Shown one piece after another: positions 26,341 through 34,946 of a DNA stretch of 64,000 bases. The position numbers were made by a program, and so were the translations under genes. Location of the stretch: the IMG/VR virus record IMGVR_UViG_3300042887_005324, positions 110,042 to 174,041 of that record. One strand, given 5' to 3'. A model generated the notes under the pieces. It had not been told where the DNA came from. It made no database searches and saw only the letters and a list, made by a program, of their open reading frames with translations. The stretch is from a virus. The stretch's first letter is position 1, and each line of letters starts with the position of its first letter.

Positions 26341-26973
26341 ATGTTAATCCCAACCGCTAATGACAAAACCAAATTTTCAAATTTCATAATTCCGAATATA
26401 CCTAAAAATATTTCTAAGTATATTGAACCATTTGGTGGAATGTTTGGCATTTTCTTTTGTTTAAATATTGAGGATTTTAACAAAACTAAATTCATCTATA
26501 ACGACATTAACAAAAGAAATGTTAATCTATTTGAAAAATTTAAAGAACACTCATTTATTAGTGAAATACTTAATTCAGAATTCAATAATGATAGAGAACT
26601 TGATTTAGAAAAGCCGTTAGATTGGTTGATTTATCTTCTTTGTTTTAGAGATGATAAATTTACTAATTGTTTTGAATTTGAAATATTTAAAATGAAATTA
26701 AAATTTAGAAAAAATCATTTTAATAGAATTACATCAATTCAAAACTTTGATTACAAAGATATTCTAAAAAAATATGACAGTAATTCTACTTTCTTTTTTA
26801 TCGATCCACCAAAAGAAACACCAATAGAGGAAATTCTAGAAGAGCTTAAAGATTCAAAGTCAAAATTTGCAGTAGTGTTTAATGGTAGTCCAAGTTTTGA
26901 AATTTCAGACAAATTAAACATCATCAAAAATAAAACTTTGATGAAAAGTGAGTTTTTGATAAAAAACTATTAA
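26341..26973 (+). CDS. D12-class (Dam-like) adenine DNA methyltransferase
   Basis: 210 aa. EPFGGMFG at residues 29-36 corresponds to the SAM-binding motif I of D12 methyltransferases, YNDINKRNVNLF to the following acidic motif, and FFIDPPK near 152-158 to catalytic motif IV (usually DPPY). It is shorter than the usual 260-280 aa and has Lys in place of the motif IV Tyr, so activity may be altered. Such enzymes methylate GATC-like sites, protecting phage DNA from restriction. Convergent with the HD hydrolase gene (4 nt overlap). Confidence 0.75.
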   Translation: MLIPTANDKTKFSNFIIPNIPKNISKYIEPFGGMFGIFFCLNIEDFNKTKFIYNDINKRNVNLFEKFKEHSFISEILNSEFNNDRELDLEKPLDWLIYLLCFRDDKFTNCFEFEIFKMKLKFRKNHFNRITSIQNFDYKDILKKYDSNSTFFFIDPPKETPIEEILEELKDSKSKFAVVFNGSPSFEISDKLNIIKNKTLMKSEFLIKNY

Positions 26974-27542
26974 TAGTTTTCTTCAACCCAATCAATTAAC
27001 TTCAACAAATTATCAGAGTTATTAGGATATTTATCTAAAAGAGATTCGAGATAGCCAATTCTACCTTCTATATAAGTCAACTCACCAAAAACAGGAACAT
27101 ATTCAGATCCGATCCCTTTTTCCCACTCAACTAATCTATCAAAATTACTTTCACAGATACTCATATCTAACTTGTTAAACATTTCAGATAAAGGAAATTC
27201 ACAGTTATGTTCTTTTGTATCTAAAATAGCAATTTTGACTGTTAAAATGTCTTTACTTGCTTTATCTTCACACAAACTTTGAAAGAAATCAGCAGATCTC
27301 TCTTCATTATCAAATCTACCTGGTTCATATATTATATCATGAAAAAGTGCTACTAAAGAAAGTAATTCTTTTTGTTTTTCATCAATCTTATTTGATTCAT
27401 ACTTCTCGTTAATTTGAGAAACTAAGTCATTTAAGTGTTCAATATTGTGATAATGTCTATGTGATTCACACCACATATCTAGTAACATATTTATGTCCGC
27501 TTTGATTTTGTATTTGTTTAATAAGTTTTGAAAGTCAACCAT
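26970..27542 (-). CDS. HD-domain metal-dependent phosphohydrolase
   Basis: 190 aa. Contains HRHYHNIEH (residues 28-36), FHDIIYEPG with the HD pair near 68-69, and DNEERSADFF, the pattern of predicted HD-superfamily hydrolases of this subfamily. Likely acts on a nucleotide or other phosphoester; the substrate cannot be deduced. Possible roles include nucleotide pool control or removal of a signalling nucleotide. Lies downstream of the M16 peptidase gene on the same strand. Confidence 0.82.
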   Translation of the reverse strand: MVDFQNLLNKYKIKADINMLLDMWCESHRHYHNIEHLNDLVSQINEKYESNKIDEKQKELLSLVALFHDIIYEPGRFDNEERSADFFQSLCEDKASKDILTVKIAILDTKEHNCEFPLSEMFNKLDMSICESNFDRLVEWEKGIGSEYVPVFGELTYIEGRIGYLESLLDKYPNNSDNLLKLIDWVEENY

Positions 27543-27568
27543 ATTTTGTGTTTAGTTTTAATTATATA

Positions 27569-28681
27569 TTATTTTCTCTTAAATTCTTCTTTATCATATG
27601 ATAAGTGAAATTTGTCAAAATCAAAATATTTATCATATACATTTCTAACTTGATCTAGAGTGATTGTAGAAATAATATTTTCAATAATCCAGTTAGGTGG
27701 AGAAATCCACTTTGTTACATTAGAATATCTATTGATTTTATCTTTTTTCATTTTAATCTCATAAGCTTGTTTTATAGTATCAAATCTTTCTTGAGTTAAA
27801 TATTCATCTGGATTATTTATTACCTTTCTCACTGTATCGTAAACTAAGTCAACATTACTAGATGATGTTTGAGTTCTTATTAAAGAAACACCTTGATTAT
27901 TCATTCTTTCTTGATTTGCAGTAATGTGATAAACCAAACCCATTTTCTCTCTAACTTCTTTATATAAAGGAGAAGACAAACCAGAGGCTAACATTGCGTT
28001 AATAAATGTGATGTAATTAAAGTCCGATGTGGCAACAGGTGACATCATAATAAGAGAAGCCTTATCACCAAAGTCATTCATTTTTTCTAAAACAACATCA
28101 GAGTAGTCACCAAATTTATATTCTTTATCTATTTGTCTATCTTCAAAAGGTAAATCATATTTAAAAGCAGACTTAGGTGAAACATTAATTATTTTTGTTG
28201 GATTTGCATATTGAAGATCAAAGAAATTCAAACAATCCATGAACTTTAGATTTTCTAAATCTTCTTTTAATCCTATTGGTTCATAGAAACCAAACAATTT
28301 TCTATTCAGATTTAGTAAATGTGATTCAGTTTGGTCACTAAAATAATCAGTATATTCTTGTAATACAATATTTCTCTCGTTTTCAAATTGTTCTTTTGTC
28401 ACATTGAATTCTGACATTAAATCCATTATTTCATACTTTCTTTTAGAAAGATATTCTTCTAATCCAGTAAAATAGAAAACTATTTCATTATTTGAAGTAT
28501 AGGCATTCCAATCAATTCCTTCTCTTTTGAAATCTTCTCTAAGATGTTCAAAGTTCTTGCACATAAGGTGCTCTAGAAGATGGCTTATCCCATACCAGCC
28601 TGACTTTTCAAGATTTGTTGAGCCTTCATAAACGATGTAAAATCCAGCTAAATTTGTTTGTGATTTTAAATTTATTATCAT
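27569..28681 (-). CDS. M16-family zinc metallopeptidase
   Basis: 370 aa. HLLEH at residues 34-38 is the inverted zinc motif HxxEH of M16 (pitrilysin/processing-peptidase) enzymes, within an N-terminal half like insulinase proteins; the C-terminal half contains a GLSSPLYKEVREKMGLVY segment typical of the M16 second domain. Only one two-domain half is present, as in short bacterial M16 proteins that act as dimers. It lacks a signal peptide, so it is cytoplasmic. Role in infection unknown: processing of virion proteins or degradation of host peptides are options. Confidence 0.85.
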   Translation of the reverse strand: MIINLKSQTNLAGFYIVYEGSTNLEKSGWYGISHLLEHLMCKNFEHLREDFKREGIDWNAYTSNNEIVFYFTGLEEYLSKRKYEIMDLMSEFNVTKEQFENERNIVLQEYTDYFSDQTESHLLNLNRKLFGFYEPIGLKEDLENLKFMDCLNFFDLQYANPTKIINVSPKSAFKYDLPFEDRQIDKEYKFGDYSDVVLEKMNDFGDKASLIMMSPVATSDFNYITFINAMLASGLSSPLYKEVREKMGLVYHITANQERMNNQGVSLIRTQTSSSNVDLVYDTVRKVINNPDEYLTQERFDTIKQAYEIKMKKDKINRYSNVTKWISPPNWIIENIISTITLDQVRNVYDKYFDFDKFHLSYDKEEFKRK

Positions 28682-28686
28682 AGTAA

Positions 28687-28697
28687 TTATATATTAA
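28687..28697 (-). promoter_or_regulatory. candidate phage-type promoter box (TTAATATATAA)
   Basis: Minus strand, 5 nt upstream of the M16 peptidase start; exact match to the recurring box. Confidence 0.5.
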
Positions 28698-28777
28698 AAA
28701 TAGTAATTGTTAAAAAACAATTCTGGTATTTTACATATGTAGGAACATAATTTTTATATATAAAAATAAAAAATAAT

Positions 28778-29734
28778 ATGGATTTATTTGAATATTTCAC
28801 AACAGATAATATTTCAGGTAAAAAATGTAATCAGAAATGGCTAAAAGTAAATAACCCAGATTTATACATCGAGATAACCAATTGGTGTGATAGTTATGAT
28901 AGTCTCAGAAATATCGAATTTAAGAGAAAAGTTTATCATTATATAAATAAATTAGTTGAAATACCGACTTGCAAGACCTGCAAAAGTTCAGTAAATTATT
29001 CTAGACTAAAAGATGGGTATAGAACATATTGTTCTGATAAATGTGTTAAGAGTTCTGAAGAATATTATAAAAAATGGCTTATTAGTGTTTCAAAAACTCT
29101 GAGCTCCGGTGATTTTATTAAAAAAAGAGAAAAAACCTGGAAAGATAAGTATGGTGATGACTTTTATAAGATAATACAAGAAAAAAGAAGAAAAAATATT
29201 ATAGATAAACACGGCTGTGAAAATGTTTTTCAATTAGAATCAACAAAAAACAAACGTAAGGAATCATTATTAGAAAAATATGGTTCAGAAAAATATAATA
29301 ATCCAGATAAAACAAGAGAAACTCGAATCAAAAATGGAACTCAAATAAATGATGAATCGGTGGATAAATTTATTGAATATAAAAAAGTTGTAATTAATAG
29401 AACAATTACAATATATCGAAATAACAAACACTTGATAAACTCAAATAATTTAAAGAGGTCAAAAAGAACATATCATATTGACCATTTATTCTCTATAAAG
29501 CAGGGGTTTTTGAAAAATTTACCAGTGGAAATAATTTCACACCCATGTAATCTACATATGATTCACTATAAGGAAAATTTAATTAAACAAGATAGTTGTT
29601 GGATTACCCTAAATGAACTTTTAGAAAAAATTATCTCTTATGAAAAAGATTTAATTTTCACACATGAACATCTTAAAAATAAATACTCCAAGGTAAAAGA
29701 AATATCAGAGAATTTACTATTAAGTTTAATATAA
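28778..29734 (+). CDS. HNH-type endonuclease, probable free-standing homing endonuclease
   Basis: 318 aa. An N-terminal zinc-finger-like region has CKTC and CSDKC (near 69-90), a middle basic region resembles NUMOD-type DNA-binding segments (EKYGSEKYNNPDKT), and the C-terminal nuclease has YHIDHLFSIKQGF then HPCNLHMIHYKEN, the HxDH and N signature of phage HNH homing enzymes. Isolated and flanked by its own upstream AT-rich box. Probably a mobile intruder between the peptidase and the DUF6283-type gene rather than part of the phage core. Confidence 0.82.
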   Translation: MDLFEYFTTDNISGKKCNQKWLKVNNPDLYIEITNWCDSYDSLRNIEFKRKVYHYINKLVEIPTCKTCKSSVNYSRLKDGYRTYCSDKCVKSSEEYYKKWLISVSKTLSSGDFIKKREKTWKDKYGDDFYKIIQEKRRKNIIDKHGCENVFQLESTKNKRKESLLEKYGSEKYNNPDKTRETRIKNGTQINDESVDKFIEYKKVVINRTITIYRNNKHLINSNNLKRSKRTYHIDHLFSIKQGFLKNLPVEIISHPCNLHMIHYKENLIKQDSCWITLNELLEKIISYEKDLIFTHEHLKNKYSKVKEISENLLLSLI

Positions 29735-29749
29735 TATATATATTAAATA

Positions 29750-29956
29750 TTACTTGTTAAGATTCTGTGAACCAACACAAATATTCTTTTTTGAGATTTC
29801 ACTTTTATATCCCCACACATCATCAGTAATCATATGACAAGCATGTTTGTCTTTACCGATAGATTTCATCTTATCGACATAAGTTCTGAACTTTTCACTA
29901 TGTTGATTATTTAGATTCCAAGGACACTCTTTACAAGGTTTACGACATTTTTTCAT
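29750..29956 (-). CDS. DUF6283-type small Cys/His protein
   Basis: 68 aa with C..C..CPW near the start, then HACHM and VWGYKSEI and ICVGSQ, the DUF6283 pattern; four cysteines and nearby histidines suggest a metal site. The ATG lies 4 nt after a TATTTTTG promoter box, predicting a leaderless or nearly leaderless mRNA. Family role unknown; it is common in phages and actinobacterial or Bacteroidota mobile DNA. Confidence 0.75.
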   Translation of the reverse strand: MKKCRKPCKECPWNLNNQHSEKFRTYVDKMKSIGKDKHACHMITDDVWGYKSEISKKNICVGSQNLNK

Positions 29957-29960
29957 AATA

Positions 29961-29968
29961 CAAAAATA
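29961..29968 (-). promoter_or_regulatory. Bacteroidota-type -7 promoter box (TATTTTTG)
   Basis: Minus strand, 4 nt before the ATG at 29956. Confidence 0.6.
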
Positions 29969-30000
29969 TAAAATAAATTTTTATTATCAATAATTTTTCT

Positions 30001-30008
30001 TATATTTG
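30001..30008 (+). promoter_or_regulatory. Bacteroidota-type -7 promoter box (TATATTTG)
   Basis: 15 nt before the ATG at 30024; divergent from the box at 29961-29968. Confidence 0.6.
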
Positions 30009-30023
30009 TGAAAATAATTATCT

Positions 30024-30641
30024 ATGTATAAAATTGGACTATCAGGAAACTTCTATTCTGGTTATGATCAAATCTCAAAAATGTTTCAAAGTCAAGGAAT
30101 ATTAGTATTTGATGCAGATACTATATTAAGGTTTATGGTGAATTACTCACCTAAACACATCAAATTAATAAAACAATCATTTGGTGACTCAATTTATAAT
30201 TTTGGATTGCTCGATATGAAACTACTTCAATCAAATAAAGACTTTGATAAAGTATTAGATATTCTACAAACTGACTTAATGAAGGCTTACGAAAAGTGGA
30301 GAATTAATAACTGGAATGCTGTTTATACTATTTTCAAATCTCAAATCTTATTTGAAAGAAAAATAAATCAATCTATGGACTTTAATATATCAGTCTATAA
30401 ACCATCAATTGAAAGACGATATGAGATACAAGAAAAAACTTCTATTCCAATATCAACAATTGATCATATTCTTAGAAATGAAATGAGTGAGCTTGATAAA
30501 AATCAAAAATCAGATTTTGTAATTCACAACTATTCTTTTCATGATATAAAGAAGCAATTGGAGAATATTAACAAAGCAATTCTGAAAAAGAATTACCACT
30601 CTGATGATTCATATCAAAGTGTTAAAAGTATGTTTACTTAG
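30024..30641 (+). CDS. dephospho-CoA kinase-like (CoaE/gp1-fold) protein with degenerate P-loop
   Basis: 205 aa. The N-terminus IGLSGNFYSGYDQ aligns with the CoaE P-loop (GLTGNIGSGKST), followed by FDADTILR (CoaE: DAD.IAR) and, near the C-terminus, a RYEIQ..(I)..LRNEMSELDKNQKSDFVIHN segment like the CoaE LID and DFVIDN region. The P-loop Lys and Ser/Thr are replaced by Tyr and Asp, so normal ATP binding is doubtful. It could be a repurposed or pseudo-kinase, or a phage nucleotide kinase relative. Host-type promoter upstream. The final codons overlap the convergent gene by 8 nt. Confidence 0.7.
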   Translation: MYKIGLSGNFYSGYDQISKMFQSQGILVFDADTILRFMVNYSPKHIKLIKQSFGDSIYNFGLLDMKLLQSNKDFDKVLDILQTDLMKAYEKWRINNWNAVYTIFKSQILFERKINQSMDFNISVYKPSIERRYEIQEKTSIPISTIDHILRNEMSELDKNQKSDFVIHNYSFHDIKKQLENINKAILKKNYHSDDSYQSVKSMFT

Positions 30642-30894
30642 TCTTTAGAACAATATCTTCTCCTTTGTCGGTCAAATCTTTGAAACAAGATAATGACTTA
30701 GCGATTAGATATCTATCTAAATCATTAAAATGTTCTTTATCATAAGATACTTGTACAGCATTGATAAGTATATTCATTGCAGTAGTTGGATCTAGTGATT
30801 CTGCTTTTAATAACTCATTAATTTCATCTAATCTTTCTTTATCTTCTTCTGTTAATTGAGATAAATCGAATTCATTGATATTTTTTTCTACCAT
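30634..30894 (-). CDS. small acidic hypothetical protein, 86 aa
   Basis: Acidic, helix-rich (LTEEDKERLDEINELL, then AMNILINAVQVSY), no known motif. Convergent with the CoaE-like gene and divergent from the L7/L12-like gene. An AT-rich AAATAAATATAAAAT stretch lies upstream. Function unknown. Confidence 0.6.
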   Translation of the reverse strand: MVEKNINEFDLSQLTEEDKERLDEINELLKAESLDPTTAMNILINAVQVSYDKEHFNDLDRYLIAKSLSCFKDLTDKGEDIVLKTK

Positions 30895-30932
30895 TTTCTT
30901 TAATTATATTTTTATTTTATATTTATTTTAAT

Positions 30933-30940
30933 TATCTTTG
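30933..30940 (+). promoter_or_regulatory. Bacteroidota-type -7 promoter box (TATCTTTG)
   Basis: 6 nt before the ATG at 30947. Its last bases form the TTG that opens a slightly longer reading frame, which argues against that TTG as start. Confidence 0.6.
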
Positions 30941-30946
30941 TTCATT

Positions 30947-31405
30947 ATGTATAATATACACATCATAGAAAATCAGAAAGAAAATACTGTACCAGTAACA
31001 CTCACTATTGTAAAAAATGGTAATAAGTTATTGATGGTTAAAGCAGTAAAGTGGTTCACTGGTTTTGGACTTCGTGAATCTAAAGATATAATTGATATGG
31101 TGGATAAAATTCCACAGATTATAAAGAAATATGCAACAACTGAAGAAATAATCGAACTACGAAAAGATTTATCTACCAACTCTGAGTGTTTATACACAAT
31201 TGATACGGTATCTGAATCAAGAAATAAGAAGTTGATTGAACTTGGTCTTGGCACAAAACAAGACTATATAGATGATTTAGTAGAAAAAGATTTACATACA
31301 CTTATCTCAAAAAGGTTTGATTATAGTGAACTTAAAAAGGTTTTAACAGAAAGATATAGTTTGATTAGTAAAGAAAATTTAGAAAAAATATATGAAAGTA
31401 ATTAG
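30947..31405 (+). CDS. protein with ribosomal L7/L12 C-terminal-like domain
   Basis: 152 aa from the ATG at 30947. Residues about 12-75 contain KLLMVKAVKWFTGFGLRESKD followed by IIDMVDKIPQIIKK and ATTEEIIELRKDL, closely following the bL12 C-terminal domain (KI.VIKAVR..TGLGLKEAKDLVD..P). That domain recruits translation GTPases to the ribosome. The N-terminal dimerisation/stalk-anchoring domain and hinge are missing; instead there is a C-terminal helical extension of about 75 residues. It could compete for or tether elongation or initiation factors. L7/L12-CTD-like domains also occur in non-ribosomal proteins, so the role is inferred. Confidence 0.72.
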   Translation: MYNIHIIENQKENTVPVTLTIVKNGNKLLMVKAVKWFTGFGLRESKDIIDMVDKIPQIIKKYATTEEIIELRKDLSTNSECLYTIDTVSESRNKKLIELGLGTKQDYIDDLVEKDLHTLISKRFDYSELKKVLTERYSLISKENLEKIYESN

Positions 31406-32129
31406 TCTTAAAAACACAACTAAACTCGTAAAAGGTGGTATTTACGATGTACTAAAATTACAGAATCAAAACACATCAACATCTCGTTACTTTAGACCAA
31501 GAGTTTTAATAAAACTTAATGACTCACAGTCTTTTTGGTTTAATGTCAACAATTTCAAATTAGAGAATGGAAATGACTTACCAGAGACGAATTGGGTAGA
31601 TTCATCCATTGATACAACGAACTATTCTGATCTAAGAATGACATCGACATATAAACCAAAAGTTGGTGAATATGTTGTTTACACTGCTAACTCACATAAA
31701 ACACTTAATTATAATAGCATCTATAAGATTGTTGATGTTAGAACTCAAGAAAAAACAAACTACGGAAGAACTTATACTTGGTTTGAAATTAAGGTAGAAG
31801 GCTCAAGTAGATTTTTAAGAACATACTCTTTTAGAAGATGCTCTGCACAAGAACTAAGAGAAATAAGTTTGAGTGAAGTCATGGAACTTCCTACTGGTGT
31901 TTCAAAAGTAGATAAATCTATCAGAAACATAGACAAACTAAGTGAAACAGATAAACAGAAACAAATCGCTAGATTGTTTATGTGGTCTTGTATTGACACT
32001 ACAAGAAATAATCTATCAATTATTGACTGGGCTTGTACAAAATTAGGCACTAAACTTTCAGTAAAACCAACTGACTTTGAATTCTTGAATACAATGACTT
32101 TCAAAGAAATATCCGAAATATTTGATTAA
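31392..32129 (+). CDS. hypothetical protein, 245 aa
   Basis: Starts 14 nt inside the L7/L12-like gene, so probably coupled. The N-terminal half is beta-rich with two SH3-like stretches (VKGGIYDVLKL and KVGEYVVYTANSHKT...YKIVDV), the C-terminal half helical. No family is recognised. Its partnership with the L7/L12-like protein is worth noting but its role is unknown. Convergent with the methyltransferase gene (4 nt overlap). Confidence 0.65.
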   Translation: MKVISLKNTTKLVKGGIYDVLKLQNQNTSTSRYFRPRVLIKLNDSQSFWFNVNNFKLENGNDLPETNWVDSSIDTTNYSDLRMTSTYKPKVGEYVVYTANSHKTLNYNSIYKIVDVRTQEKTNYGRTYTWFEIKVEGSSRFLRTYSFRRCSAQELREISLSEVMELPTGVSKVDKSIRNIDKLSETDKQKQIARLFMWSCIDTTRNNLSIIDWACTKLGTKLSVKPTDFEFLNTMTFKEISEIFD

Positions 32130-33721
32130 AAAATTCTATTGATTTCAGATTGAATGTATTGCTCATCAATCTGAATATCTTTTGATTTATCATCAATAGA
32201 CTTTTCAATTAGTTCTGTAATATATTTTTTATCAGAGTCTTTTACCCATATTGGATAAGGTAGTCTTTCGATATCTTTATTTTGAATATTTTTTGTATGA
32301 TTTATTACCTTTTTAAGAATAGTATTACATTTCTCACTGAGTGTCCAGGCAATAATAAAAAACAACTCAGACTTATCAACATCTTCTTTTAAGATACCAA
32401 CTGGAGAACTATTATCTATGATATAATTCTCTGGTAAGTATCTAGATTTAATTCTACTTGATATTAATTGCCAGGTCATTCCTTCTTTATTATAAAATTT
32501 CTCACCACCCATACCACCTAAATACCAATTCCCATTCTTTTTGAATGTTCTTAAAGTAAGTCCATCATTATCCCAGAATATTACTTTACTTGGTTTAGAA
32601 AATAAAAAATCTGAAGTTGCAACATTGTAAAATCGATAGTAATCGTGTGGAAGATTAATTTTCTTAGGTGTTTTAGATTTTGTTATAATAACATTTAATT
32701 TCTTTTCGCCATTATTTTGTTTTTCTTTTAACTTTCTCAGCTTTGATATTGATACTTTTTTATTTTTAGATCGATTAATTTCATGATCAACTGATATAAA
32801 CTCTTCGAATACTTCAAATTCATATTCTTCTACAATAGAATTATCTGGTAAAATATCTCTAACAAAGTATTCATTCTTACCAGTTGTTAAACCACCAGAA
32901 CAAATCATGTAATCACCAATAAATTTATCACTAAACATATCAGAAAAATGTTCATCAACAGACCAACTATAGTTCGGTGTCTTCTCAATACTTTTTAGTA
33001 AAACTTTATGATCATCTACAATAATATAATCTTTGTGCTCACTCATAGAAAATTTGAGTATTACCATTGGATATTCAGTTTCTTCTGAGAAACTATTAAT
33101 TGAAGTAATTTCGATTGAACCGTTTGATATCATCCAAGTTCTCAAACCTTGCATAGTTTTGATAGTTTTAAATGTATCAGAACAAATAAAAATTAATTTT
33201 CCATCTGATGTAAGTAACTCTATTGACTTCACGATAAAATAAGAGTAGGTTTCTTTTTTTATCTTGAGTCCATTTCTTCTTCCATAAATTTTCTCTAAAT
33301 CTGATTGATATTGAATATTAATTGTACCACCGAATGGGGGATTTCCAATTATGTAATCAAATTCAACTCGGATATCTGCTATTAAAAAGTCAAAACAATA
33401 TAGATTATGTTTAAGTGGTAGATATCCCCATTTTTCGTGTATTTTAGTTAAACAAGAGTCATAATATTCTTGATCGATCTCATATCCCCAGATATTATAG
33501 TTTAGTATGTAATCTAACTTTTGTTCAATTGTACCGTTGTATAGTGATAAGAACTTTTCAATTAAAAAAATAAGAAAAGAGCCGTCTCCAAAACAAGGTT
33601 CGAGTACTTTATCAGACTTTGAAAAAGATAAATTATTTAAGATATCCTGAGATAAATTAAGTGGTGTCATATACTGACCAAATTGTTTTTTCTTATCAGA
33701 TAGGTGTTTTGTTCTTGCCAT
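32126..33721 (-). CDS. N6-adenine DNA methyltransferase (Eco57I/TaqI-like)
   Basis: 531 aa. KKQFGQYMTPLNL near the N-terminus is motif X, VLEPCFGDGSF is motif I (SAM binding) and IIGNPPFGG near 125-133 is catalytic motif IV (NPPF). The C-terminal ~270 residues would be the target-recognition domain. No restriction nuclease domain (PD-ExK) is evident, so it is probably a solitary methylase protecting phage DNA. Downstream of the S1-like gene, separated from it by a terminator. Confidence 0.88.
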   Translation of the reverse strand: MARTKHLSDKKKQFGQYMTPLNLSQDILNNLSFSKSDKVLEPCFGDGSFLIFLIEKFLSLYNGTIEQKLDYILNYNIWGYEIDQEYYDSCLTKIHEKWGYLPLKHNLYCFDFLIADIRVEFDYIIGNPPFGGTINIQYQSDLEKIYGRRNGLKIKKETYSYFIVKSIELLTSDGKLIFICSDTFKTIKTMQGLRTWMISNGSIEITSINSFSEETEYPMVILKFSMSEHKDYIIVDDHKVLLKSIEKTPNYSWSVDEHFSDMFSDKFIGDYMICSGGLTTGKNEYFVRDILPDNSIVEEYEFEVFEEFISVDHEINRSKNKKVSISKLRKLKEKQNNGEKKLNVIITKSKTPKKINLPHDYYRFYNVATSDFLFSKPSKVIFWDNDGLTLRTFKKNGNWYLGGMGGEKFYNKEGMTWQLISSRIKSRYLPENYIIDNSSPVGILKEDVDKSELFFIIAWTLSEKCNTILKKVINHTKNIQNKDIERLPYPIWVKDSDKKYITELIEKSIDDKSKDIQIDEQYIQSEINRIF

Positions 33722-33744
33722 TAGATTTTATATTTATTTAAAAC

Positions 33745-33774
33745 AAAAAAGTCCTGAAATAATCAGGACTTTTA
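33745..33774. terminator. intrinsic terminator of the S1-like gene
   Basis: Inverted repeat AGTCCTGA/TCAGGACT with flanking A and T runs. On the minus strand it ends with a T-run directly downstream of the S1-like gene. Confidence 0.85.
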
Positions 33775-33794
33775 ATTGTAAAAACTAAATCTGT

Positions 33795-34883
33795 TTATTT
33801 AGCAACTGAAAGAAAAATCTTTCTTGCTGATCTATCAACAGCGATAATTTTTACTTTTACATCATCACCAGCGTTGAACTTCTTTGAAGTCTTTTCTAAT
33901 TCAGATGTGTGAATCAAACCGTTTGTTTCTTCATCAAGAATAACAAGAGCTCCAAAAGGTTTCATATCTTTGATTTTACCATCAATTGTTTGACCAACTT
34001 TGATAGTGTCCCACAAAGACTCACGAAGAATTTGTGTCAAGATAATCTTATCTTTAATGATTTCTTTGATGTAGAATTGGATTTGGAATCCAGGTGTGAT
34101 TTGGTGAATACGATCTGCCCATTCTGGAACGATATTAGTCTTGTGAATCATACCAGTCAAACAATCGTTGAACTCAACGAATACTCCGAACTGAGTTGTA
34201 CCAGTTACATTACCAGTGTAAACAACTCCATACTCAAGTTCTTTGATAGCTTGTGGAATAAGAGTTTGTAGATATTTTCTACGGCTCACAATGTAAGTTC
34301 CTTCTTCTTTAGCAAAAGATTCGATCATTACTTCAAAAGTTTGACCAACAATTGTCTCAGGTGATGATAACTTATTGATACCAGCTAATGTATTTGGCAT
34401 AAATCCTGGTAGAGTAACACCTTCATACTGAATTTCAACTGCGTATCCAGCTGGAGTAAGTTCTTTGACATGAGCAGTGACTGAAACTCCTTCTTCTAAG
34501 TTAGTGAGGCTAGCTCTTGCTTTAGACTCATAAAGTTCAGATAAACTTCCTTTGATTAAATAATCGTTTTCATCAACTTCACTAATCAAAACATCGATTG
34601 ATTCACCGATATTTGTATTTTTCAAATATTTAGCTTCACTTGGTCGGTTTTCAATTCGAACATAATCTTTGAATCCACCGTCAAAAGTGAAAGAATCACC
34701 AGAAATACCTACATATTTCACATTCATTACAGCACCTTGTATTGGTGTTCTCATTTCATAAGCATCGTATAGAGATGCCATTTTTTGTCTTTCTTGTTGA
34801 TAAGCTTCGACTGCATTTACATCGAGAACATCAACATCATCAAAATCCATCATTCGTGGATCGTACTTTAATTTTTTACCCAT
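33795..34883 (-). CDS. ribosomal protein S1-like RNA-binding protein (about four S1 domains)
   Basis: 362 aa. After a ~45-residue leader the protein has tandem OB-fold S1-type repeats (about 45-115, 128-210, 219-285, 292-360). The third and fourth are clearest: VVYTGNVTGTTQFGVFVEF then GMIHKTNIVPEW; VGQTIDGKIKDMKPFGALV then GLIHTSEL and KVKIIAVDRSARKIFLS. Host bS1 of Bacteroidota usually has more domains and about 600 aa. It may bind mRNA or replace/compete with host S1 on the 30S subunit, or act as a stand-alone RNA chaperone. Expressed from its own transcription unit with terminator. Confidence 0.85.
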   Translation of the reverse strand: MGKKLKYDPRMMDFDDVDVLDVNAVEAYQQERQKMASLYDAYEMRTPIQGAVMNVKYVGISGDSFTFDGGFKDYVRIENRPSEAKYLKNTNIGESIDVLISEVDENDYLIKGSLSELYESKARASLTNLEEGVSVTAHVKELTPAGYAVEIQYEGVTLPGFMPNTLAGINKLSSPETIVGQTFEVMIESFAKEEGTYIVSRRKYLQTLIPQAIKELEYGVVYTGNVTGTTQFGVFVEFNDCLTGMIHKTNIVPEWADRIHQITPGFQIQFYIKEIIKDKIILTQILRESLWDTIKVGQTIDGKIKDMKPFGALVILDEETNGLIHTSELEKTSKKFNAGDDVKVKIIAVDRSARKIFLSVAK

Positions 34884-34946
34884 ATATTTTTTTTTAAGAG
34901 AGTTATGAATATTTCTATTCGTTTAGTGTTAAAAGTTTATTATTAA

